Below, piece by piece: positions 1 to 8,029 of a stretch of 53,804 nt of DNA. The notes under the pieces were generated by a model. The model worked only from the letters and a program-made list of their open reading frames with translations, searched no databases and was not told where the DNA came from. The translations under genes were made by a program, and so were the position numbers. Origin of the DNA: Spirochaetia bacterium (GTDB lineage Bacteria > Spirochaetota > Spirochaetia > Treponematales > Treponemataceae); the NCBI GenBank assembly GCA_900769985.1, contig CAAGIS010000184.1, positions 1-53,804 on the forward strand. The letters run 5' to 3'. The number at the start of each line of letters is the position of its first letter. Positions within the stretch are counted from its first letter, which is position 1.

Positions 1-1
1 A

Positions 2-70
2 AGTTACATCAGCGCAGAAACTCTTCGCGAGCAGAAAATTGACTTGGAGAAGGAGCAGAAAGCAGCCTGA
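2..70 (+). CDS. C-terminal end of an unidentified protein (cut by window edge)
   Basis: A reading frame is open from base 2 and closes at TGA (68-70), encoding 22 residues ending in LEKEQKAA. The end is rich in Lys, Glu and Gln and looks like a charged helical C-terminus. It runs toward the minus-strand glycan cluster, whose last stop lies 15 bases away, so the two units converge. Too little is present to name the product; it could also be a chance frame. Confidence 0.4.
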   Translation, partial: SYISAETLREQKIDLEKEQKAA

Positions 71-85
71 TTTGAATGACTTTTT

Positions 86-838
86 TCAGAGAAATTGCGA
101 ACAAATCTTGACGCTATCGAATGTTCTGTATGAATTATATAAATCTAATACATAACTTGGTACATATTTGTTATAAAAGTCTGCAATCTCTTGATGTCCT
201 TTGGTGTTATTTGTTGAACTTATTCCATCCAGGTTGAATAAGGTTATTTCGGTTGGAATTGTAGAATAAGTACATTTATTCATAAAGATAGCTTCAAAAA
301 AGAAAATGAAATCTGATGCTATTCTGTAATTTTCTCTATATTTTATTTTTTTCATTATTTTCGTTTTAATAAATGTAGATTCATGAGGAAGAAAACTGTC
401 CATATAAGTGAAGGCATTAATTTTCTCAGGAGAAAATGGTTTAATAACGGTTCCGTTTGTAAATAATTCAGTACCAGCAATAATATCTTCATTTTTGTTT
501 TTAAGTTCATTAATTGCTGAAGAAATAGTATTAGATGAAAGAAGAGTATCTCCACTGTTTACAAACAGACAGTATTCCCCTGTTGCATGCAAGACCCCTT
601 TATTCATAGCATTATAAATTCCTTTGTCACGTTCTGAGCACCAGAATTTTATTTTCTTGCCATTTGCGGATTTTAAGAATTTTTTTATTGTATCTGGGCT
701 GCCGTCTTTGCTGCCACCATCAATAATGATATATTCAAAATCATCTGAGGTCTGTGATAAAACACTTTCCATTGTTGATTCTAGACCCGAATTATTATTG
801 TAATTGATAGTAATTATTGATATATATTTTTTAGGCAT
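86..838 (-). CDS. Family 2 glycosyltransferase
   Basis: A 250-residue GT-A fold glycosyltransferase that probably adds one sugar to a lipid-linked surface glycan at the cytoplasmic face of the membrane. The N-terminus has the GT2 beta strand ISIITINYNN, then IIDGGSKDGS (about 38-47) for nucleotide binding, ERDKGIYNAMNKG (about 69-81) and FVNSGD (about 92-97), which takes the place of the usual DXD metal site. This motif set is typical of WcaA-like enzymes in capsule and O-antigen loci. An AGGA lies 8 bases before the ATG. It is the last gene of the minus-strand cluster, 17 bases after the GT4 gene. Donor and acceptor sugars cannot be told from sequence. Confidence 0.9.
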   Translation of the reverse strand: MPKKYISIITINYNNNSGLESTMESVLSQTSDDFEYIIIDGGSKDGSPDTIKKFLKSANGKKIKFWCSERDKGIYNAMNKGVLHATGEYCLFVNSGDTLLSSNTISSAINELKNKNEDIIAGTELFTNGTVIKPFSPEKINAFTYMDSFLPHESTFIKTKIMKKIKYRENYRIASDFIFFFEAIFMNKCTYSTIPTEITLFNLDGISSTNNTKGHQEIADFYNKYVPSYVLDLYNSYRTFDSVKICSQFL

Positions 839-855
839 ATATTGATAATCCTATA

Positions 856-2046
856 TTATAGATGAATAAAATCAGAACCCCAAGTTTCTCTGATCAAAGC
901 GAATTCATTAATAATGGAACTGATATTTTCAAAATAATTTATTTTTTCAAACTCTTTTGAAAGTTTTTTTTGTTTTAATATAATTGCATTACGTTTTGTT
1001 TTTGATGTAAGTAAAGTCTTCATATGTTCAGCTAATTCTGAAGGTTTGTATCCGTCGAAATATAAAGCTGAATTTCCGAGTTGTTCAATATGACCATCAA
1101 GATTGGTAATAATAACAGGACAATTTAAGAAGGTCGCTTCAATTGGTGGCATATTGTTTGGTCCCATTAAGGATGCGAAAATCATTCCTGTTGCATGAGT
1201 GTATATGTACTTTAATTCTTCATCTTTCAAAAATCCTGTAAATCTTATCTGATTAGTTAAGTTAAAGTCCTTGATCTTTTCTTCTATATATTTTTTGTTT
1301 CCTTTGTCAGAACCTGTCAAAAATACCGTAGGTGTTAAATTATATTTATCTTTTAAATAAACTAATGCCTTCAATATGCAAATATGGTTTTTATGAGGCC
1401 AAAATTGTGCAGGATAGAAAAAATAAGAATCTGAAATAGGAAAATTGGGTTTTACTTCTTTCCCATAACAAAAAGAAGCAACAGGGAACGGAGATATTCT
1501 TATTTTAGACTCTGGTATTGGGTAACTTTCTAAGATTTCTTTTTTACCTTCTTCATTACCTGTGATAATATAACTAGCTTTGTAAATCATTTTTTGATAG
1601 ACATATTCGCGTTCGTTCCATGTCCAGCCGCTTCGAGAAACCTCTGGAAAATAAGGTGTTCTACGATGTCCCAGATCCCAAATTGTATATATATATGGGT
1701 AATCTAAATCTGCTTCAAGGGGATAAGGGAACCAGAATAAATCAATAGGAAAAGATTTTGCAACGGTATTGAATTTGTTTATTTCTTTATAAGACGTTTT
1801 AAAAAATAATTTAATTTTACGGCTTATTTTTTGTTTAAGACTTTTTCTAAAATAAAATCCTAGGTTAAGATATTTATCTCCATTTATTTCAGTAATAAGA
1901 GGCTCTGAACAATCGCCATCATAAAGAAAGTAATAATTATGTTTTGTATTTTTACTTTCTTTAATCTCCTTCTGAATTGTTTTTAAAAGAGAACTTGCTC
2001 CACCTGCTTCAGGTCTGATATCAGGGAAATAAACACCAATATTCAT
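856..2046 (-). CDS. Family 4 (GT-B) glycosyltransferase
   Basis: A 396-residue GT-B enzyme. The N-terminal Rossmann half starts MNIGVYFPDIRPEAGGASSL, with the glycine-rich acceptor loop. The C-terminal half has FYPAQFWPHKNH and the nucleotide-sugar motif MGPNNMPPIEATFLNCPVI. That matches the usual E-x7-E motif, except that the first Glu region reads MGPN, a variant seen in O-antigen GT4 enzymes. Its start overlaps the upstream aminotransferase stop by one base (TAATG), so the two are translationally coupled. Expected to extend the surface glycan from a nucleotide-sugar donor; linkage unknown. Confidence 0.9.
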   Translation of the reverse strand: MNIGVYFPDIRPEAGGASSLLKTIQKEIKESKNTKHNYYFLYDGDCSEPLITEINGDKYLNLGFYFRKSLKQKISRKIKLFFKTSYKEINKFNTVAKSFPIDLFWFPYPLEADLDYPYIYTIWDLGHRRTPYFPEVSRSGWTWNEREYVYQKMIYKASYIITGNEEGKKEILESYPIPESKIRISPFPVASFCYGKEVKPNFPISDSYFFYPAQFWPHKNHICILKALVYLKDKYNLTPTVFLTGSDKGNKKYIEEKIKDFNLTNQIRFTGFLKDEELKYIYTHATGMIFASLMGPNNMPPIEATFLNCPVIITNLDGHIEQLGNSALYFDGYKPSELAEHMKTLLTSKTKRNAIILKQKKLSKEFEKINYFENISSIINEFALIRETWGSDFIHL

Positions 2047-3170
2047 TATTTCTTAAATTCCTTAATTACATTACAAATATATTTAATCTGATCTTCAGTC
2101 AAACTTGAAGCGCTTGGAAGATAGAAACCATTGTCAGAAAGCCAGTCTGTTACAGGATAAGAACCGCTACAGTCGCAGCCAAAGTCTTTAAGTGATTTCT
2201 GTTTTGACATACTCTGAAAGAGAAGACGAGTATCAATATTATTTTCTTTAAGATGAGTAATGAGTTCATCTTTGTTGTGACCATAGATTTTCGGATCAAT
2301 TACAATTGTATTCATCCAATGAACATTCAAGGAGTCTGGTTCATCTTTTTGGAATGTTATACCAGGAACATCAGAAAGGTATCGCATATAAAGATTTGCA
2401 TTTTTGATACGCATGTCACGATATTCATCTGCCTTTTCGACTTGTGCAAGACCGATGGCTGCATGAAGATTACTCATCCTGTAGTTAAAGCCTATGTCAT
2501 CATGAAGATAAACGCGTGGAGCATCAACAGGAAAACACATGTTTTTAAAATATTTACATTTCTTGAAATATTCCTCGTTGTTTGTAACAACCATTCCACC
2601 TTCGCCTGTTGTAAGATTTTTGTTTGCAAAAAAACTGAACGAAGCAATGGCCGAGAAACTTCCAGATTTTTTTCCTTTATATTCAGCACCATGAGCTTCT
2701 GCAGAGTCTTCTACGATAAAGAGATTATGTTTTTTTGCAATGCGTTCAATTTCGTCCATGTTGCACATGTTTCCAAAGATATGAACTGGAATGATTGCTT
2801 TTGTTTTTGATGTAATTTTTTCTTCGATTTTTGTTACATCTATATTGAAGGTATCTTTGTCAGCATCAACAAATACTGGGGTTGCCCCTGTGTAGCAGAC
2901 TGCAAAAGCTGTTGCAATCATTGTAAATGATGGGATAATTACTTCATCTCCTTTACCGATTCCTAAAGCAGAAAGGGCAAGATGGATTGCAACTGTTCCA
3001 TTACAAACTGCAACGGCGTATTTTACACCGCAATACTTTGCAAATGCTTCTTCAAATGCAGTTACATAGCTTCCGCTTGAACTGATCCATCCTGTGCTTA
3101 CAGCATTTGTAACATATTTAATTTCGTTTCCACCTAAAAGTGGGGTGCATACTGGAATAAAGTCTGACAT
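2046..3170 (-). CDS. DegT/DnrJ/EryC1/StrS sugar aminotransferase
   Basis: A 374-residue PLP enzyme that transaminates a nucleotide-linked keto sugar to an amino sugar, normally using glutamate. The PLP lysine is K184 in NKNLTTGEGGMVV, and VEDSAEAHGAEY (about 153-164) carries the Asp that holds the pyridine nitrogen. The length is typical, and the NK-TTGEGG signature is closest to perosamine-synthetase-like members. It lies between the GNAT gene (16 bases upstream) and a GT4 gene (1-base overlap). The dehydratase that makes its keto-sugar substrate is not in the window. The exact amino sugar is unknown. Confidence 0.92.
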   Translation of the reverse strand: MSDFIPVCTPLLGGNEIKYVTNAVSTGWISSSGSYVTAFEEAFAKYCGVKYAVAVCNGTVAIHLALSALGIGKGDEVIIPSFTMIATAFAVCYTGATPVFVDADKDTFNIDVTKIEEKITSKTKAIIPVHIFGNMCNMDEIERIAKKHNLFIVEDSAEAHGAEYKGKKSGSFSAIASFSFFANKNLTTGEGGMVVTNNEEYFKKCKYFKNMCFPVDAPRVYLHDDIGFNYRMSNLHAAIGLAQVEKADEYRDMRIKNANLYMRYLSDVPGITFQKDEPDSLNVHWMNTIVIDPKIYGHNKDELITHLKENNIDTRLLFQSMSKQKSLKDFGCDCSGSYPVTDWLSDNGFYLPSASSLTEDQIKYICNVIKEFKK

Positions 3171-3186
3171 ATTTTTTCTCTCTTTG

Positions 3187-3744
3187 TCATTTTAATGGAA
3201 AGTATAAAAACTTACAGTCAGAATCATAGTCTGGAACTGCGTAGTCAAAAAATATTTTTTCATCAATATTTTGAATTTCTTTAAAACCTAAAACTGTTTT
3301 ATAGTATTTTATCAGTTTAGGAGTGTCAATTGCAAATAAAAATAGGTTTTTACATGCAATTAATTTTGCAACAGTTTGTACAATTGGTATAATAAAATTC
3401 CAAAAGATATATTCTCCTGTTCTTGTCAAGTTTTTTTTAGAAGCATCTATTTTAAATCTTTGATCAACAGAAAAATGGGTTAACTCAATAGCTGGTATTA
3501 AGAATGATTCATTTTTGTTATTGAAAGGAAGTGTAGCTGATTTTAATCCAAACCAAGCAACAATCGTTCCAGTTTTTTTATTTCTTACGAGATATATCTT
3601 ATTTAACCCGTCTGTATTGTGTTTTTTTGCTTGTTTTGATAAATATTTGGATAATTGAATTTCGTCATGCTGTACTCTAAATTTTTTCAGTTCATAGGAT
3701 GACGTAGATGATGATAGTTCTTCAATATAAAATGGGCTGATCAT
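3187..3744 (-). CDS. GNAT acetyltransferase, possible toxin of a toxin-antitoxin pair
   Basis: A 185-residue GNAT-fold protein. Central strand IPAIELTHFSVDQRF precedes the acetyl-CoA site region, and the end LFAIDTPKLIKYYKTVLGFKE has the Tyr/Gly-Phe signature of the GNAT C-terminus. The usual Q/RxxGxG/A loop is not clearly visible; the region after the beta strand reads KIDASKKNLTRTGEY. The gene starts inside the stop of a 57-codon gene (ATGA overlap), an arrangement typical of GNAT toxins of the TacT/AtaT kind, which acetylate aminoacyl-tRNA. It could instead acetylate the amino sugar made by the next gene. No function is proven. Confidence 0.6.
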   Translation of the reverse strand: MISPFYIEELSSSTSSYELKKFRVQHDEIQLSKYLSKQAKKHNTDGLNKIYLVRNKKTGTIVAWFGLKSATLPFNNKNESFLIPAIELTHFSVDQRFKIDASKKNLTRTGEYIFWNFIIPIVQTVAKLIACKNLFLFAIDTPKLIKYYKTVLGFKEIQNIDEKIFFDYAVPDYDSDCKFLYFPLK

Positions 3745-3914
3745 TTAGTTGAGAAAGAAGTATTGCTGTTAAAAAATTTTACAAATTGTTCTGAACGCTG
3801 TTTTACAGATGTCGTAAATTTATTTTTTACAGGTTTTGCTTTTAAAATCTGGTCAATAGCTTTACGTCCTGCTTCACCTGTAAAAATCATTCCTTTTACA
3901 TTCATATTATGCAT
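3741..3914 (-). CDS. Small basic protein, possible antitoxin or partner of the GNAT
   Basis: A 57-residue open frame (MHNMNVKGMIFTGEAG to the end NSNTSFSTK). It has a good Shine-Dalgarno (GAGG, 7 bases before the ATG), a consensus promoter upstream and a 4-base ATGA overlap with the GNAT gene. It is rich in Lys with an amphipathic stretch GRKAIDQILKAK. No ribbon-helix-helix or HTH signature is obvious, unlike the usual antitoxins of GNAT toxins. The toxin-antitoxin role rests only on gene order, size and coupling. Confidence 0.6.
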   Translation of the reverse strand: MHNMNVKGMIFTGEAGRKAIDQILKAKPVKNKFTTSVKQRSEQFVKFFNSNTSFSTK

Positions 3915-3933
3915 AAGACAACCTCATATTAAA

Positions 3934-3962
3934 AGTATAGTAAAAAAAATAGAAAGTGACAA
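3934..3962 (-). promoter_or_regulatory. Sigma-70-type promoter of the small gene/GNAT pair
   Basis: On the minus strand TTGTCA (3962-3957), a 17-base spacer and TATACT (3939-3934). The predicted start is near 3927, giving a leader of about 13 bases with GAGG before the ATG at 3914. It gives the pair its own expression inside the glycan cluster and may also transcribe the aminotransferase downstream. Confidence 0.7.
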
Positions 3963-3965
3963 TAT

Positions 3966-4382
3966 TTAGTTGAACTTGTGAGGTTCAAATCTTACTTTAT
4001 CATTTTTACCAGCATAAGGGCCTTGCTTTACTTCAAACATTTCTGTTTCCTCAATACACTCAAAACCATGTCCGCCGGATACAAGAAGAATTACATCTCC
4101 TGTTTCAATAATCTGGGACTCAAGATATTTCTGATCGTTGGAATAGAAGTCACAGCGGAGCTTTCCTTTTTTTATGATGAGCACTTCTTTTGTATAAAGA
4201 ACTTCTCGTTTTACTTCGTTATGAACATGAGGCAGAATTACATGTCCTGCAGGATGGTGCATGTAAGCAAGCTGCTGAGAATAGTCGTCAGGAGTTACAA
4301 ATGAAATGCCTGGTTTGTCATAGTTTGCTTTTACTATAATTGCGAGGACATTATCGTTTTGGTCTTTGATTGTGTTTATCAT
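3966..4382 (-). CDS. Cupin-domain protein of a glycan locus
   Basis: A 138-residue single-domain cupin. The first cupin motif is seen around MHHPAGHVILPHVHNE and the second around ETGDVILLVSGGHGFE, giving several candidate His/Glu metal ligands; the end is acidic and basic mixed (VKQGPYAGKNDKVRFEPHKF). It is not a match to the FdtA/WxcM ketoisomerases I know, so the reaction is unassigned. A role in handling a sugar intermediate is inferred from its place beside an aminotransferase and acyltransferases. The ATG at 4382 has no Shine-Dalgarno and lies 6 bases from a TATAAT, so the message is probably leaderless. Confidence 0.75.
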   Translation of the reverse strand: MINTIKDQNDNVLAIIVKANYDKPGISFVTPDDYSQQLAYMHHPAGHVILPHVHNEVKREVLYTKEVLIIKKGKLRCDFYSNDQKYLESQIIETGDVILLVSGGHGFECIEETEMFEVKQGPYAGKNDKVRFEPHKFN

Positions 4383-4388
4383 AGAAGT

Positions 4389-4394
4389 ATTATA
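4389..4394 (-). promoter_or_regulatory. -10 box of the cupin gene (predicted leaderless start)
   Basis: TATAAT on the minus strand preceded by TGC (extended -10) and followed by exactly 6 bases before the ATG at 4382. A -35 is weak (TATTCA at 17 bases). The predicted +1 is the A of the start codon. Confidence 0.6.
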
Positions 4395-4432
4395 GCAGAA
4401 AACGAGTTTTTTGAATATGGGAGTATAAGGAA

Positions 4433-5059
4433 TTAGGGATGATATTTATTTTTCGCTACAACCTTACAAGGATTTCCATAAGCTATAGTCCAGGCTGGAA
4501 TATCTTCGCGAACGACACTTCCAGCACCTATTACAGCTCCTTCTCCAATTGTAACACCATTTAATATAGTTACATTTGTACCGATCCATACGTCGTTACA
4601 TATGGTGATAGGAGCAGAGTGTACAACATCCCAATTCTTACCTTTTAATAAGGTTTCCTTATTTTTTTTATTATTTAAAAATATGTCGATATCTTTTCGT
4701 CTTTCAAGAAAGTCAAAACTATGTGCATTGTGATCATATAACAGGCAGTTCCATGCAATCTGAACATTATTACCGATGGAAATATTATTTCGACAAATAA
4801 TTGTTGCTCCACCGATAAAAGTGCGATTGCCTATAGAGACAAATCCTTCTTGAGTTTCAAAAATCAGATTTGCATTAACACTCGAATCAGTTCCTAGTTT
4901 GACATATTTTCTTTGATATATTGGATCTCGAAGATCAAGTGTAATGTTTGATAAAGAGAGATCTTCTTCAGAATTATCAAAATATTGAAGATTATTTAGA
5001 TTGTCCTTTTTTGACTCTTTTCGAAGTAATTTTCTTATTATTTTTTTTAGGTACATCAA
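4433..5059 (-). CDS. Hexapeptide-repeat (left-handed beta-helix) acyltransferase
   Basis: A 208-residue O-acetyltransferase-like protein of the maltose/galactoside acetyltransferase group. Hexapeptide turns run from about residue 70 (GNRTFIGGATIICRNNISIGNNVQI) to the C-terminal coil WIGTNVTILNGVTIGEGAVIG with the usual ending YGNPCKVV. The catalytic His is likely in LLYDHNAHSF. It is expected to acetylate a sugar of the surface glycan from acetyl-CoA. Its start MMYLKKIIRKLLRK lies inside the previous acyltransferase gene, which it overlaps by 68 bases; a later start would remove the conserved basic N-terminus seen in such proteins, so I keep it. Confidence 0.85.
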   Translation of the reverse strand: MMYLKKIIRKLLRKESKKDNLNNLQYFDNSEEDLSLSNITLDLRDPIYQRKYVKLGTDSSVNANLIFETQEGFVSIGNRTFIGGATIICRNNISIGNNVQIAWNCLLYDHNAHSFDFLERRKDIDIFLNNKKNKETLLKGKNWDVVHSAPITICNDVWIGTNVTILNGVTIGEGAVIGAGSVVREDIPAWTIAYGNPCKVVAKNKYHP

Positions 5060-5774
5060 ATCTATTCCTTATTTTTACTGCTGGAGAACCACCGATATAA
5101 GAGTTTTCTGTAAAAGATGAATTTATTATAGAGTGAGATTTCGCAAAAACGTTATCTTCTAATGTGCAACCTGGAGAGACAATAGAATCGATTCCAATCC
5201 ATACATTTTTTCCTAAGACGACAGGTCCGATTAAAGTTGGAGATTTGCCTGAATATGGAACAATTGAAACAATTTCTGACCTGTTGTATGGGTTATAGGC
5301 AATGCTTGTGAGAGAGTATATTTTACTTCCTGCTGACATTGTGGAATTATCATCGATATTGACTCCACCATAGCCATAAATCATGGTGTTTTGAGAGATG
5401 TGGCAGTTTTTCCCGATATTGATTTCACCAGGGGATCCTGTGTATGCAGAATTTTCTCGTTTTTTTATATAACGGCTGCTTAAATCCAAATCTGAAGGTG
5501 CGCCTACAAGAATACAGTTTTTATCTATATGTGTGTCGTCATCTATGGAAATATATTTTTCTCCAGTAATGAAAACACCGGTATCAATAATAACGCCTTT
5601 TCCTAGAAATTTAAGATGTTTTTTGTAGTAGTTATACCGTTTTTTGTTTCCATAGTTTCCATCCAGATAACGAATATAAGTAATGTGTAAAGAAGTTAAA
5701 AACTCAATTAGCTGTCTTGGAATGAGAAGGGACTTCATTTTTCGAAGGATAAACTTAAAAATTCTAATTATCAT
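4992..5774 (-). CDS. Hexapeptide-repeat acyltransferase
   Basis: A 260-residue beta-helix acyltransferase. Repeats are visible from about residue 55 (GVIIDTGVFITGEKYISIDDDTHI), through INIGKNCHISQNTMIYGYGG, to VVLGKNVWIGIDSIVSPGCT and a final IGGSPAVKIRNR. The ending KKNNKKITSKRVKKGQSK is an extra basic tail. It is encoded by the same bases, in another frame, as the start of the next gene. It starts inside the end of the upstream glycosyltransferase gene. Substrate unknown; likely an O-acetyl or other acyl decoration of the glycan. Confidence 0.85.
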   Translation of the reverse strand: MIIRIFKFILRKMKSLLIPRQLIEFLTSLHITYIRYLDGNYGNKKRYNYYKKHLKFLGKGVIIDTGVFITGEKYISIDDDTHIDKNCILVGAPSDLDLSSRYIKKRENSAYTGSPGEINIGKNCHISQNTMIYGYGGVNIDDNSTMSAGSKIYSLTSIAYNPYNRSEIVSIVPYSGKSPTLIGPVVLGKNVWIGIDSIVSPGCTLEDNVFAKSHSIINSSFTENSYIGGSPAVKIRNRFDVPKKNNKKITSKRVKKGQSK

Positions 5775-6708
5775 GCTTAATTAATTTTCTAATAGTCATT
5801 TTATAAAGAAAATGAAGAAAGCTGAAAAGACCGTCTTTAATTGCAATAAAAATCGGTTTTTCCTTGAAAACCAAGCTTTCAACATTATTAATGTCCTTTT
5901 TACAATAAAACTTTCTTTTTTCAAGTCGGATTTTCTCAGAAGGAAAGTCATATCTTTCAGGTTTATACCATGCAGGTGCGCTTGCTGTATGGGTAGAATC
6001 AGAATTAAAGCCAAGATTGCTTACAAGATTAATACATGGCATGATTGTGTACATGTGGTTTGTTGTTAAGTAATCAACAAACTGGTAATCCCAAGTATTT
6101 ATTTTGCTTTCAGCAGCTTCCTGCGCTACGGACTTAAAAAACTTTGCAACGGCTTTCGATTTAATAACAGAGTTCTTTTTCTTGGTATAATTGGAACAAC
6201 TGTCAGAAGAATAATCCTTCAAGACACGTTTCCAGGATGCCCATCCCCATACTCCCGGAATAGTGATGAATTCATAATCATGTTTATTGTCATTAGTTTT
6301 ACCAAAATAATTGCAAGCAGATATCATACCAACAGATTCGTCATTTTTATAATAATTTAACAACTGTTCACAATATGAAAAAAAAGAATCAGAAACAAGG
6401 ATATCATCTTCCATAATAATTCCTTGTTCAACATTCTCAAAAAACCATTTAACCGCACCAGATACGCCGTATTTACAGCCAACGTTTTCATCTCTAAAGA
6501 AAGTATGAACATTACAGTCCCAATCAATATTTGAAAGAACCCAGTTCCTGACTTCTTCGCATTTTGCAGCTTCACCTTCTTTGTTTTTTCGAGGACCATC
6601 AGCTGCGATATAGAATTCTTTAGGCTGCACAGATTTTATTTTCGTGAAAGTTTGCTTTACAGTATCAAGGCGATTGAAAATAATATATAGAATTGGTGTA
6701 GAAAACAT
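5764..6708 (-). CDS. GT-A glycosyltransferase-like protein
   Basis: A 314-residue protein of the nucleotide-diphospho-sugar transferase superfamily found in O-antigen clusters. The N-terminus STPILYIIFNRLDTVKQTF and FYIAADGPR are characteristic, followed by NVGCKYGVSGAVKWFF and the acidic metal motif IIMEDDILVS (about 115-124). GVWGWASWKRVL is a second conserved block. It is the first gene of a sub-operon ending with the two acyltransferases; its stop overlaps the next start by 11 bases. The TATAAT only 8 bases before the ATG and lack of Shine-Dalgarno suggest a near-leaderless message. Sugar specificity unknown. Confidence 0.85.
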   Translation of the reverse strand: MFSTPILYIIFNRLDTVKQTFTKIKSVQPKEFYIAADGPRKNKEGEAAKCEEVRNWVLSNIDWDCNVHTFFRDENVGCKYGVSGAVKWFFENVEQGIIMEDDILVSDSFFSYCEQLLNYYKNDESVGMISACNYFGKTNDNKHDYEFITIPGVWGWASWKRVLKDYSSDSCSNYTKKKNSVIKSKAVAKFFKSVAQEAAESKINTWDYQFVDYLTTNHMYTIMPCINLVSNLGFNSDSTHTASAPAWYKPERYDFPSEKIRLEKRKFYCKKDINNVESLVFKEKPIFIAIKDGLFSFLHFLYKMTIRKLIKHDN

Positions 6709-6826
6709 ATTGTATTATTATACCAAATTATAAAAAAAAACAATATTAGATAAAGAAGTATATTATAAAAGTCAGATAAAAACTTATGAATATATAGTTT
6801 ATTATATATGCCTAAATTTTATAGAC
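6709..6826 (-). promoter_or_regulatory. AT-rich gap with the promoter of the 5764-6708 gene
   Basis: This 118-base gap holds TATAAT on the minus strand at 6722-6717, preceded by TGG (extended -10) and a run of nine T residues. No good -35 is seen. The ATG at 6708 lies 8 bases downstream. Nothing else is recognisable in the gap. Confidence 0.5.
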
Positions 6827-8020
6827 TTAATGCAGTATATAATAACTTAATGTATCATATATCTTTGACATGTCATATTCTATTTCATTATGTTCAAAGT
6901 ACAAGTCTGTTGATTTCATAAAGTTTAGTTTATGAAATCTTTTGTTTATACTATCTATTTTAGCGTTATATTTATTTTGAATTTTTTCAAAAAATATGTT
7001 GTGCGACAACTTTAAATCTTCTATTGTCATATTGTTGATTTTTAATAATTCATTAAACATTTCTTTTGATTCTTTAGAAATGTTCTGTAGGGCTCGAAAA
7101 AATATTCGTTTCTTAGTTTTAAAAGATATTAATTCATTGTATAGTTTAGGGTTTTGTTTTTCGGAAACGGTAAGTAGGGCACTCCAAAAGTAAATATGGA
7201 ATGATGGAAGTTTAAAATCACCGGCTAAATGGTGTGTTTTCAGTTTACTTGAGGTAACTGTATTTAAATACTCTCTACCATATGCATTTTGATCGTTCTT
7301 AACTAGGTTAGTTATTGCTAGACCTGCAGATTTTACAGAACTTCCAACCCAGCCGAGTGGTATATATGACTTTATGTATTTCTTCTGAAATAAGACTACT
7401 AAAGCCGCTAAATTTGCATCTTGCGGATGTGTTGAAAAAAATTTCCCATTTTGTTTTTGTTTTATTTCATCTATTAATGTTTTTTTAAACAGTGATGTTG
7501 TATACATCGATGGCAAATCCATGTAACTTAAAGCAGTGTCATATAGTGCTCTTCGCATCTCTTTTCTTGTGTCAAGAATTTTATAATAATCTTCAGAATG
7601 ATAGTTGAGCATGACATTGCCATAAGTTTCTTCGCAACCTGGCCAAAAAAAATAAGCTCTTTCTGACATAATTACTTCTAATTTTTTCTTATCGCATATA
7701 GCAGTAAGTCTATCTGCCAATTCAAAAAAATAGCCTTGAATTCCATCGTCTTGGCCAATAAAAAGTTGCCATTCACCTGTGGCAAATGATTGAGCCCATT
7801 CCCAATGTTCTGCCATGCTCATTCTTTGAGGGCAATGTAATATTTTTACATTATTGACTTCTTTTAGTGAATCTAGATATTCAGCTGTACCATCTGACGA
7901 ATGATCTTCACTTAATATCAATTCATAGTCTGTATATTTTTGTGATAAAATTGAAGTAATGCATGTTTTTATATATGGCAACCCATTGTAACAAGGTATA
8001 ATCAACGAATATTTAGGCAT
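6827..8020 (-). CDS. Family 2 glycosyltransferase
   Basis: A 397-residue GT2 enzyme. The start PKYSLIIPCYNGLPYIKTCI and LILSEDHSSDGTAEYL give the nucleotide-binding half; LFIGQDDGIQ (about 92-101) holds the metal-binding acidic pair. The last 150 residues are helical and Lys/Asn-rich with no known domain. A strong AAGGAG lies 5 bases before the ATG and the FkbM gene ends 9 bases upstream, so it belongs to the wzt-led operon. It is thought to transfer a sugar during surface-glycan assembly. Confidence 0.9.
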   Translation of the reverse strand: MPKYSLIIPCYNGLPYIKTCITSILSQKYTDYELILSEDHSSDGTAEYLDSLKEVNNVKILHCPQRMSMAEHWEWAQSFATGEWQLFIGQDDGIQGYFFELADRLTAICDKKKLEVIMSERAYFFWPGCEETYGNVMLNYHSEDYYKILDTRKEMRRALYDTALSYMDLPSMYTTSLFKKTLIDEIKQKQNGKFFSTHPQDANLAALVVLFQKKYIKSYIPLGWVGSSVKSAGLAITNLVKNDQNAYGREYLNTVTSSKLKTHHLAGDFKLPSFHIYFWSALLTVSEKQNPKLYNELISFKTKKRIFFRALQNISKESKEMFNELLKINNMTIEDLKLSHNIFFEKIQNKYNAKIDSINKRFHKLNFMKSTDLYFEHNEIEYDMSKIYDTLSYYILH

Positions 8021-8029
8021 AAAAACTCC

